From contig JADKAL010000004.1 of NCBI GenBank assembly GCA_016715325.1, forward strand, positions 1-64,000: a stretch of DNA of 64,000 nt, in the 5' to 3' direction. This document shows positions 1-10,900 of the stretch, one piece after another. The first letter of the stretch is position 1; each line of letters begins with the position of its first letter. The DNA is from Methylococcaceae bacterium (lineage in GTDB: Bacteria; Pseudomonadota; Gammaproteobacteria; Methylococcales; Methylomonadaceae). Both the position numbers and the translations under genes were made by a program. The notes beneath the pieces were generated by a model that searched no databases, had not been told where the DNA came from, and saw only the letters and a list, made by a program, of their open reading frames with translations.

Positions 1-3000
1 CGGTGCTGGTGTCGCCGTTGCTGTCGGTCAGGATGTAGCTGTGGGTTTCGGTCGGGGTCTCCGCCCGGCGCCGGTTGTTGGACTTTCGCATTGGTGTTGT
101 CCAGGGCGTAGCTGTAGCTGCCGTCTGCGTTCAGGGTCAGGGTACGGAAGCTGCCGATGGCCGGGGTCGCCGGGTCCAGCGCCACGGTGTTTCGCGCCGC
201 GGTGCCGTCGCCGTCGGTGTCGTTGGCTTTTGACGTCGCCGGTTCACGGTCGCCGTGTCTTCGGCGATGGTCGCGGTGTCGGCCTGCCGCCATCCGCAGG
301 TCGTTGGTGCCGGTGATGGTGAGGGGATTAAGGTCGCCGTGCTGGTGTCGCCGTTGCTGTCGGTCGGGATAGCTGTACGGGTTTCGGTCAGGAGTCTCGC
401 CCGGCTACAGTTGTTGGACTTTCGCATTGGTGTTGTCCAGGGCGTAGCTGTAGCCGTCTGCGTTCAGGGTCGGGAGTACGGAAGCTGCCGATGGCCGGGG
501 TCGCCGGGTCGCGCCACGGTGTTTTTGCCGCCGGTACGGCTTCGCCGTCCCGGTGTCGTTGGCGGCGTCGCCGGTCACGGTCGCCGTGTCTTCGGCGATG
601 GTCGCGGTGTCAGCCACCACCGGCGGAATCGTTGGTGCCGGTGATGGTGAAGTTGGAGTCGCGGTGCTGGTGTCGCCGTTGCTGTCGGTCAGATGTAGCT
701 GTAGGTTTCCAGTCAGGGTCTCGCCCGGAGCCAGTTGTTGGACTTGCGCATTGGTGTTGTCAGGGCGTAGCTGTAGCTGCCGTCTGCGTTCAGGGTCAAG
801 GTGCCGAAGCTGCCGATGGCCGGGGTCCGCCGGGTCCAGCGCCACGGTGTTTGCCGCCGCGGTGCCCGTCGCCGTCGTGGTGTCGTTTGGCTTTGACGTC
901 GCGTTACGGTCGCCGTGTGCTGGCGATGGTCGCGGTGTCAGCCACCGCCGCCGGCAGGTCGTTCAGTGCCGGTGATGGTGAAGTTAAGGTCGCGGTGCTG
1001 GTGTCGCCGTTGCTGTCGGTCAGGATGGCCTTAGAAGGTTTCGGTCAGGGTCTCGCCCGGCGCCGGTTGTTGGACTTGCGCGTTGGTGTTGTCCAAGGCG
1101 TAGCTGTAGCTGCCGTCCGCGTTCAGTGTCAGCGTGCCGTAGCTGCCGATGGCCGGGGCTCCGCCGGGTCCAGCGCCACGGTGTTTTGCGCCGCGGTGCC
1201 GTCGCCGTCGGTGTCGTTGGCTTTGACGTCGCCGGTTGCGGTCGCCGTGTCTTCGGCGATGGTCGCGGTGTCAGCCACTGCCGGTGACCGGGCTTGCACC
1301 GTCTTCGTGCGCTGGCCGCTGGTGTCCGCCACCGCCACCGGCAGGTCGTTGGTGCCGGTGATGGTGAGGGTAAGGTCGCCGTGCTGGTGTCGCCGTTGCT
1401 GTCGGTCAGGATGTAGCTGTAGGTTTCGGTCAGGGTCTCGCCCGGCGCCAGTTGTTGGACTTGCGCATTGGTGTTGTCCAGGGCGTAGCTGTAGCTGCCG
1501 TCCGCGTTCAGGGTCAGGGGTGCCGAAGCTGCCGATGGCCGGGGTCGCCGGGTCCAGCGCCACGGTGTTTTGCGCCGCGGTGCCGTCGCCGTCGGTGTCG
1601 TTGGCTTTGACGTCGCCGGTCACGGTCGCCGTGTCTTCGGCGATGGTCGCGGTGTCGCCACCGCCACCGGCAGGTCGTTGGTGCCGGTGATGGTCAGGGT
1701 TAGGCTCGCGGTGCTGGTGTCGCCGTTGCTGTCGGTCAGGATGTAGCTGTAGGTTTCGGTCAGGGTCTCGCCCGGCGCCAGTTGTTGGACTTGCGCATTG
1801 GTGTTGTCCAGGGCGTAGCTGTAGCTGCCGTCCGCGTTCAGGGTCAGGGTGCCGAAGCTGCCGATGGCCGGGGTCGCCGGGTCCAGCGCCACGGTGTTTT
1901 GCGCCGCGGTGCCGTCGCCGTCGGTGTCGTTGGCTTTGACGTCGCCGGTCACGGTCGCCGTGTCTTCGGCGATGGTCGCGGTGTCAGCCACTGCCACCGG
2001 CAGGTCGTTGGTGCCGGTGATGGTGAGGGTTAAGGTCGCGGTGCTGGTGTCGCCGTTGCTGTCGGTCAGGATGTAGCTGTAGGTTTCGGTCAGGGTTTCG
2101 CCCGGCGCCAGTTGTTGGACTTGTGCATTGGTGTTGTCTAGGGCGTAGCTGTAGCTGCCGTCGGGGTTTAGGGTCAGCGTGCCGTAGCTGCCCACCGCCG
2201 GGGTCGCCGGGTCCAGCGCCACGGTGTTTTGCGCCGCGGTGCCGTCGCCGTCGGTGTCGTTGGCTTTGACGTCGCCGGTTACGGTCGCCGTGTCTTCGGC
2301 GATGGTCGCGGTGTCAGCCACTGCCACCGGCAGGTCGTTGGTGCCGGTGATGGTGAGGGTTAAGGTCGCGGTGCTGGTGTCGCCGTTGCTGTCGGTCAGG
2401 ATGTAGCTGTAGGTTTCGGTCAGGGTCTCGCCCGGCGCCAGTTGTTGGACTTGCGCATTGGTGTTGTCCAGGGCGTAGCTGTAGCTGCCGTCCGCGTTCA
2501 GGGTCAGGGGTGCCGAAGCTGCCGATGGCCGGGGTCGCCGGGTCCAGCGCCACGGTGTTTTGCGCCGCGGTGCCGTCGCCGTCGGTGTCGTTGGCTTTGA
2601 CGTCGCCGGTCACGGTCGCCGTGTCTTCGGCGATGGTCGCGGTGTCAGCCACTGCCACCGGCAGGTCGTTGGTGCCGGTGATGGTGAGGGTTAAGGTCGC
2701 GGTGCTGGTGTCGCCGTTGCTGTCGGTCAGGATGTAGCTGTAGGTTTCGGTCAGGGTCTCGCCCGGCGCCAGTTGTTGCACTTGCGCATTGGTGTTGTCC
2801 AGGGCGTAGCTGTAGCTGCCGTCTGCGTTCAGGGTCAGGGTGCCGAAGCTGCCGATGGCCGGGGTCGCCGGGTCCAGCGCCACGGTGTTTTGCGCCGCGG
2901 TGCCGTCGCCGTCGGTGTCGTTGGCTTTGACGTCGCCGGTCACGGTCGCCGTGTCTTCGGCGATGGTCGCGGTGTCAGCCACTGCCACCGGCAGGTCGTT

Positions 3001-5064
3001 GGTGCCGGTGATGGTGAGGGTTAAGGTCGCGGTGCTGGTGTCGCCGTTGCTGTCGGTCAGGATGTAGCTGTAGGTTTCGGTCAGGGTCTCGCCCGGCGCC
3101 AGTTGTTGGACTTGCGCATTGGTGTTGTCCAGGGCGTAGCTGTAGCTGCCGTCCGCGTTCAGGGTCAGGGTGCCGAAGCTGCCGATGGCCGGGGTCGCCG
3201 GGTCCAGCGCCACGGTGTTTTGCGCCGCGGTGCCGTCGCCGTCGGTGTCGTTGGCTTTGACGTCGCCGGTCACGGTCGCCGTGTCTTCGGCGATGGTCGC
3301 GGTGTCAGCCACTGCCACCGGCAGGTCGTTGGTGCCGGTGATGGTGAGGGTTAAGGTCGCGGTGCTGGTGTCGCCGTTGCTGTCGGTCAGGATGTAGCTG
3401 TAGGTTTCGGTCAGGGTCTCGCCCGGCGCCAGTTGTTGGACTTGCGCATTGGTGTTGTCCAGGGCGTAGCTGTAGCTGCCGTCTGCGTTCAGGGTCAGGG
3501 TGCCGAAGCTGCCGATGGCCGGGGTCGCCGGGTCCAGCGCCACGGTGTTTTGCGCCGCGGTGCCGTCGCCGTCGGTGTCGTTGGCTTTGACGTCGCCGGT
3601 CACGGTCGCCGTGTCTTCGGCGATGGTCGCGGTGTCAGCCACTGCCACCGGCAGGTCGTTGGTGCCGGTGATGGTGAGGGTTAAGGTCGCCGTGCTGGTG
3701 TCGCCGTTGCTGTCGGTCAGGATGTAGCTGTAGGTTTCGGTCAGGGTCTCGCCCGGCGCCAGTTGTTGGACTTGCGCATTGGTGTTGTCCAGGGCGTAGC
3801 TGTAGCTGCCGTCCGCGTTCAGGGTCAGGGTGCCGAAGCTGCCGATGGCCGGGGTCGCCGGGTCCAGCGCCACGGTGTTTTGCGCCGCGGTGCCGTCGCC
3901 GTCGGTGTCGTTGGCTTTGACGTCGCCGGTCACGGTCGCCGTGTCTTCGGCGATGGTCGCGGTGTCAGCCACTGCCACCGGCAGGTCGTTGGTGCCGGTG
4001 ATGGTGAGGGTTAAGGTCGCGGTGCTGGTGTCGCCGTTGCTGTCGGTCAGGATGTAGCTGTAGGTTTCGGTCAGGGTCTCGCCCGGCGCCAGTTGTTGCA
4101 CTTGCGCATTGGTGTTGTCCAGGGCGTAGCTGTAGCTGCCGTCCGCGTTCAGGGTCAGGGTGCCGAAGCTGCCGATGGCCGGGGTCGCCGGGTCCAGCGC
4201 CACGGTGTTTTGCGCCGCGGTGCCGTCGCCGTCGGTGTCGTTGGCTTTGACGTCGCCGGTCACGGTCGCCGTGTCTTCGGCGATGGTCGCGGTGTCAGCC
4301 ACTGCCACCGGCAGGTCGTTGGTGCCGGTGATGGTGAGGGTTAAGGTCGCCGTGCTGGTGTCGCCGTTGCTGTCGGTCAGGATGTAGCTGTAGGTTTCGG
4401 TCAGGGTCTCGCCCGGCGCCAGTTGTTGGACTTGCGCATTGGTGTTGTCCAGGGCGTAGCTGTAGCTGCCGTCCGCGTTCAGGGTCAGGGTGCCGAAGCT
4501 GCCGATGGCCGGGGTCGCCGGGTCCAGCGCCACGGTGTTTTGCGCCGCGGTGCCGTCGCCGTCGGTGTCGTTGGCTTTGACGTCGCCGGTCACGGTCGCC
4601 GTGTCTTCGGCGATGGTCGCGGTGTCAGCCACTGCCACCGGCAGGTCGTTGGTGCCGGTGATGGTGAGGGTTAAGGTCGCGGTGCTGGTGTCGCCGTTGC
4701 TGTCGGTCAGGATGTAGCTGTAGGTTTCGGTCAGGGTCTCGCCCGGCGCCAGTTGTTGCACTTGCGCATTGGTGTTGTCCAGGGCGTAGCTGTAGCTGCC
4801 GTCCGCGTTCAGGGTCAGGGTGCCGAAGCTGCCGATGGCCGGGGTCGCCGGGTCCAGCGCCACGGTGTTTTGCGCCGCGGTGCCGTCGCCGTCGGTGTCG
4901 TTGGCTTTGACGTCGCCGGTCACGGTCGCCGTGTCTTCGGCGATGGTCGCGGTGTCAGCCACTGCCACCGGCAGGTCGTTGGTGCCGGTGATGGTGAGGG
5001 TTAAGGTCGCGGTGCTGGTGTCGCCGTTGCTGTCGGTCAGGATGTAGCTGTAGGTTTCGGTCAG
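1..5064 (-). pseudogene. Continuation of the giant adhesin, broken into several reading frames; runs off the left edge
   Basis: The 110-aa repeats of the upstream adhesin continue here in other frames. One open stretch covers about 5064-2510 and another about 2509-1620. From about 1623 to the edge the frame changes every few hundred bases. The first three breaks (5064-5067, 2507-2510, 1517-1520) are all a GGG run read as GGGG. Left of about 1380 there are many single-base insertions and deletions. At about 1280-1333 there is a 54-bp segment that does not match the repeat. The protein C-terminus is not in the window. I infer that this is one gene with consensus-sequence errors near a contig end, although real decay cannot be excluded. 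Confidence 0.7.
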
Positions 5065-7957
5065 GGGTCTCGCCCGGCGCCAGTTGTTGGACTTGCGCAT
5101 TGGTGTTGTCCAGGGCGTAGCTGTAGCTGCCGTCCGCGTTCAGGGTCAGGGTGCCGAAGCTGCCGATGGCCGGGGTCGCCGGGTCCAGCGCCACGGTGTT
5201 TTGCGCCGCGGTGCCGTCGCCGTCGGTGTCGTTGGCTTTGACGTCGCCGGTCACGGTCGCCGTGTCTTCGGCGATGGTCGCGGTGTCAGCCACTGCCACC
5301 GGCAGGTCGTTGGTGCCGGTGATGGTGAGGGTTAAGGTCGCCGTGCTGGTGTCGCCGTTGCTGTCGGTCAGGATGTAGCTGTAGGTTTCGGTCAGGGTCT
5401 CGCCCGGCGCCAGTTGTTGGACTTGCGCATTGGTGTTGTCCAGGGCGTAGCTGTAGCTGCCGTCCGCGTTCAGGGTCAGGGTGCCGAAGCTGCCGATGGC
5501 CGGGGTCGCCGGGTCCAGCGCCACGGTGTTTTGCGCCGCGGTGCCGTCGCCGTCGGTGTCGTTGGCTTTGACGTCGCCGGTCACGGTCGCCGTGTCTTCG
5601 GCGATGGTCGCGGTGTCAGCCACTGCCACCGGCAGGTCGTTGGTGCCGGTGATGGTGAGGGTTAAGGTCGCCGTGCTGGTGTCGCCGTTGCTGTCGGTCA
5701 GGATGTAGCTGTAGGTTTCGGTCAGGGTCTCGCCCGGCGCCAGTTGTTGGACTTGCGCATTGGTGTTGTCCAGGGCGTAGCTGTAGCTGCCGTCTGCGTT
5801 CAGGGTCAGGGTGCCGAAGCTGCCGATGGCCGGGGTCGCCGGGTCCAGCGCCACGGTGTTTTGCGCCGCGGTGCCGTCGCCGTCGGTGTCGTTGGCTTTG
5901 ACGTCGCCGGTTACGGTCGCCGTGTCTTCGGCGATGGTCGCGGTGTCAGCCACTGCCACCGGCAGGTCGTTGGTGCCGGTGATGGTGAGGGTTAAGGTCG
6001 CCGTGCTGGTGTCGCCGTTGCTGTCGGTCAGGATGTAGCTGTAGGTTTCGGTCAGGGTCTCGCCCGGCGCCAGTTGTTGGACTTGCGCATTGGTGTTGTC
6101 CAGGGCGTAGCTGTAGCTGCCGTCTGCGTTCAGGGTCAGGGTGCCGAAGCTGCCGATGGCCGGGGTCGCCGGGTCCAGCGCCACGGTGTTTTGCGCCGCG
6201 GTGCCGTCGCCGTCGGTGTCGTTGGCTTTGACGTCGCCGGTCACGGTCGCCGTGTCTTCGGCGATGGTGTTGGTGTCGGGCGCCGCCACCGGCAGGTCGT
6301 TGGTGCCGGTGATGGTCAGCGTTAAGGTCGCCGTGCTGGTGTCGCCGTTGCTGTCGGTCAGGATGTAGCTGTAGGTTTCGGTCAGGGTCTCGCCCGGCGC
6401 CAGTTGTTGGACTTGCGCATTGGTGTTGTCCAGGGCGTAGCTGTAGCTGCCGTCTGCGTTCAGGGTCAGGGTGCCGAAGCTGCCGATGGCCGGGGTCGCC
6501 GGGTCCAGCGCCACGGTGTTTTGCGCCGCGGTGCCGTCGCCGTCGGTGTCGTTGGCTTTGACGTCGCCGGTTACGGTCGCCGTGTCTTCGGCGATGGTCG
6601 CGGTGTCCGCCACCGCCACCGGCAGGTCGTTGGTGCCGGTGATGGTGAGGGTTAAGGTCGCCGTGCTGGTGTCGCCGTTGCTGTCGGTCAGGATGTAGCT
6701 GTAGGTTTCGGTCAGGGTCTCGCCCGGCGCCAGTTGTTGGACTTGCGCATTGGTGTTGTCCAGGGCGTAGCTGTAGCTGCCGTCTGCGTTCAGGGTCAGG
6801 GTGCCGAAGCTGCCGATGGCCGGGGTCGCCGGGTCCAGCGCCACGGTGTTTTGCGCCGCGGTGCCGTCGCCGTCGGTGTCGTTGGCTTTGACGTCGCCGG
6901 TCACGGTCGCCGTGTCTTCGGCGATGGTCGCGGTGTCAGCCACTGCCACCGGCAGGTCGTTGGTGCCGGTGATGGTGAGGGTTAAGGTCGCCGTGCTGGT
7001 GTCGCCGTTGCTGTCGGTCAGGATGTAGCTGTAGGTTTCGGTCAGGGTCTCGCCCGGCGCCAGTTGTTGGACTTGCGCATTGGTGTTGTCCAGGGCGTAG
7101 CTGTAGCTGCCGTCTGCGTTCAGGGTCAGGGTGCCGAAGCTGCCGATGGCCGGGGTCGCCGGGTCCAGCGCCACGGTGTTTTGCGCCGCGGTGCCGTCGC
7201 CGTCGGTGTCGTTGGCTTTGACGTCGCCGGTTACGGTCGCCGTGTCTTCGGCGATGGTCGCGGTGTCAGCCACTGCCACCGGCAGGTCGTTGGTGCCGGT
7301 GATGGTGAGGGTTAAGGTCGCCGTGCTGGTGTCGCCGTTGCTGTCGGTCAGGATGTAGCTGTAGGTTTCGGTCAGGGTCTCGCCCGGCGCCAGTTGTTGG
7401 ACTTGCGCATTGGTGTTGTCCAGGGCGTAGCTGTAGCTGCCGTCCGCGTTCAGGGTCAGGGTGCCGAAGCTGCCGATGGCCGGGGTCGCCGGGTCCAGCG
7501 CCACGGTGTTTTGCGCCGCGGTGCCGTCGCCGTCGGTGTCGTTGGCTTTGACGTCGCCGGTTACGGTCGCCGTGTCTTCGGCGATGGTCGCGGTGTCCGC
7601 CACGGCCACCGGCAGGTCGTTGGTGCCGGTGATGGTCAGGGTTAGGCTCGCGGTGCTGGTGTCGCCGTTGCTGTCGGTCAGGATGTAGCTGTAGGTTTCG
7701 GTCAGGGTCTCGCCCGGCGCCAGTTGTTGGACTTGCGCATTGGTGTTGTCCAGGGCGTAGCTGTAGCTGCCGTCTGCGTTCAGGGTCAGGGTGCCGAAGC
7801 TGCCGATGGCCGGGGTCGCCGGGTCCAGCGCCACGGTGTTTTGCGCCGCGGTGCCGTCGCCGTCGGTGTCGTTGGCTTTGACGTCGCCGGTCACGGTCGT
7901 TGTGTCTTCGGCGATGGTCGCGGTGTCAGCCACTGCCACCGGCAGGTCGTTGGTGCC
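1..7957. repeat. About 24 tandem 330-bp near-identical repeats coding for 110-aa VCBS-type units
   Basis: The segment beginning GTGCCGAAGCTGCCGATGG recurs with an exact 330-bp step at 7791, 7461, 7131, 6801, 6471, 6141, 5811, 5481 and 5151, and after a one-base shift at 4820, 4490, 4160, 3830, 3500, 3170, 2840 and 2510, and so on to the left edge. Copies differ at only a few, mostly synonymous sites, such as TCC/TCT in the GTCYGCGTT block and TTGCAC/TTGGAC. The right boundary is sharp near 7957, where GTGCCGGTGATGG is replaced by GTGCCTTCGATTA. Identity this high at silent positions indicates recent amplification or ongoing gene conversion. The array is clearly more GC-rich than the rest of the window. 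Confidence 0.95.
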
Positions 7958-10900
7958 TTCGATTATGATGTTCAAGACAGCAATGTCTGACAAAGAACCG
8001 TCGGACATGGTGTAATTGAAACTATCCGTTAACGTTTGTCCAGGCAATAAATTCTGTACTGCCGGGTTATTATTATCCACCGCGTAGCTGTACGTGCCGT
8101 TCGAGTTGATCGTCAGTGTGCCGAACGTACCTACTAAGGCCGTGCCAACGGCACCTGCCGTACCCGATCCTTCTGTCGCGCCGGTACGGATCGCGGTGAC
8201 GGTGCGACTGCCTGCCGCTGTATCGATATCGGTGTCGTTGCTGAGTACGTTGCCGGTCGCATCGCTGCCTGCTGTGCCGTTGGCGACGCCGCCCGCTTCG
8301 GTCGCTGTACCGGTGTCATTTACGGCTACCGGTGCATCGTTAGCGCCGTTGATAGTTATATTCAGTACAGCAATATCGCTTATTGCGCCGTCACTCATGG
8401 TGTAGTTGAAGCTTTCGGTCAAAGTTTGACCGACATTAAGCGATTGTACGGTGGGGTTGTTGTTGTCCACCACGTAGGTGTACGTGCCGTCTGAATTGAT
8501 AGTTAACGTGCCGAACGTACCCACTAAGGCTGTGCCAACGGCACCCGCCGTGCCCGACCCTTCGGTCGCGCCGGTACGGATCGCGGTGACGGTGCGACTG
8601 CCTGCCGCTGTATCGATATCGGTGTCGTTGCTGAGTACGTTGCCGGTCGCATCGCTGCCTGCCGTGCCGTTGCCGACGCCGCCCGCTTCGGTCGCTGTAC
8701 CGGTGTCATTTACGGCTACCGGTGCATCGTTGGCTCCATTGATCGTGATGGTCAGCAACGCGATGTCGGTCAAAGCGCCGTCGCTCATGGTGTAGTTGAA
8801 GCTTTCGGTCAAAGTTTGGCCGACATTGAGCGCTTGTACGGTGGCGTTGTTGTTGTCCACCACGTAAGTGTACGTGCCGTCTGAATTGATCGTTAGCGTG
8901 CCGAAGGTACCCACCAAGCCCGTACCAACAGTACCCGCCGTACCCGCACCCTCTGCATTTCCGGTTCGGATAGCTGTCACTGTCAAGCTTGCCGCTGGAG
9001 TATCGACATCCGAATCGTTAGTTAGTACGTTGCCTGACGGATTTATTCCTGGCGTTCCATTTGCGATTCCAAATGCCTCTCTTGCTAGTGCTGTGTCGTT
9101 AACAGCCAGTGGCGGGTCATTTGATGGGACCACATTAATTGTTGCAACCGCCGAAGGTGATGTTAACCCACCTGAATCAGTCACAGTGAAGGTCAACGTA
9201 CGATTGCCTGCTGTTGGATTTTCACCGTTATCAGCATAAGTGATACCGCGTACAAGCGTATCTAAATCAGCCTGAGCCATCACTCCGCCACCTGTGCGTG
9301 TGATATTAAATGTACGCGTAGTCGCGTTAAAGGCTATAGTTAACGGCGTACCGCCTACTGTTGTTGTTTGCGTTAAGTTTGCGTTTAATGGAAAATTTAT
9401 CCCTGCAATCCTTATTATTTCGTTCGCACCATCCACATTTCCTGCAACAACAATTGTTAATCCTGTTATGTCCAATTGACTCAGATCGTTAACATCCGCT
9501 GTTGCTGCCGCAATATTAACCGGTGCTGCATTCTCGTTATAAATTACAGAGTTGTCACGGTTTGTATCTAATGTACTTGCTGTTGAATTTAGATCAATTA
9601 GGGGCGGTAAATTGATTTCTCGATAACCGACTTCGCTGGTATCGCCAATTTGATTAGCCAAATTCACCTGCGGATTGTTTACGCTACCGTCCGGGTCGGC
9701 ATAGGTTGGCGCAGTAGCTATAGTGCCGCTTTCCGCGCTATCCAACAATGCATCATTGTCGCTGTTAGTGTCCCGATAATCCTGATTGTCGGTGCCGTCG
9801 GTGTTTACTACGGGCGCAAAATTGCCTCCAAAAGCACCGCCCACGCCGTTAGTCGAGTCAAATATGTCAACAATACCGTCGTTATCCAAGTCGTCGTTGG
9901 TATCAACCGTACCCGTATAGGTGACATAACCCGCCGTCGGCCGCGCTTCAACCGTGTCGGCAATGCCGTCGTTATCGGAGTCGAGGTCGAGGTAGTCGGC
10001 CACGTCGCTACCGTCGGTGTTGATCGGTGTGTTGCCTAAGGAGGCCGCCCAGGTTGTGTTGGCGGTATTGGCATCGAAAACATCCATTAAACCGTCAGCA
10101 TCGACATCCACTCCTTCAGACAAACTCACCGTGCCGTCGTTATTGGCATCTGCCAGAGCATCGCCCGTGCCGCCTGTGCTTTCGTAAAGGTCAGAAATCC
10201 CATCGTTATCGCTATCGAGGTCTAGTGAGTCTTTTATCCCATCGCCATCGGTATCGACGCTACCTGTATCTGCATTTAAAAAAATGAATTCATCATTAAA
10301 AGTGGCTCCGCCATTTGCGTTTCCAGATGCAAACAAATAGAACCTTATAGAATAATTCGTTGATGGATTTAGCGAGTTTTCAAGAATTTCACCTGGACGT
10401 TGCGCTGTAAAATTTCCGGAGACATTTGGATTAGGGTTAATTAGATAAGGATTGAATAGCATTTGCGACGTAATGAACCCGTCACTGGAGATTGAAGCTG
10501 CCAATTGGTAGTTACCAAGATTTTGACCACCGTTGACTTGAGGGGTCAAAAAATGAAACATATCCCTAATGTGCGCTATAGAACCAGCTCCTGTCGTAAA
10601 GGTGACTTGTACGAAGTCATTATTTGCAATAGCTGATGTCAAATCCGCTGCATCGGCGCCTTGTAAACCATATTCAAAACTATTCAAGACAGTGGTAAGA
10701 CCGGAACCGACAGTACTGCTTCCCGGATTTGAAATTACCGTATTAATGCTCGGCGCTGCCGCACCGCCGGAAATTGTACCCGCAGTTGAAGTACCACCAC
10801 TGCCATTGTGAAAGTATTCAAGCTGGCCGCTTACATTAACCCTCGGCGGCGATTCGACAGTATCCAATATGCCGTCGTTATCGTCATCTAAATCGATTGT

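Noticed and set aside
1..7957. Regular direct repeats resembling a CRISPR array
   Set aside because: The unit is 330 bp, has no unique spacers and is protein-coding; there are no cas genes.
1..8000. Many plus-strand reading frames of 75-83 codons repeated every 330 bp
   Set aside because: They are antisense shadows of the minus-strand adhesin repeats, with identical copies, arginine/valine-rich composition and no independent support.
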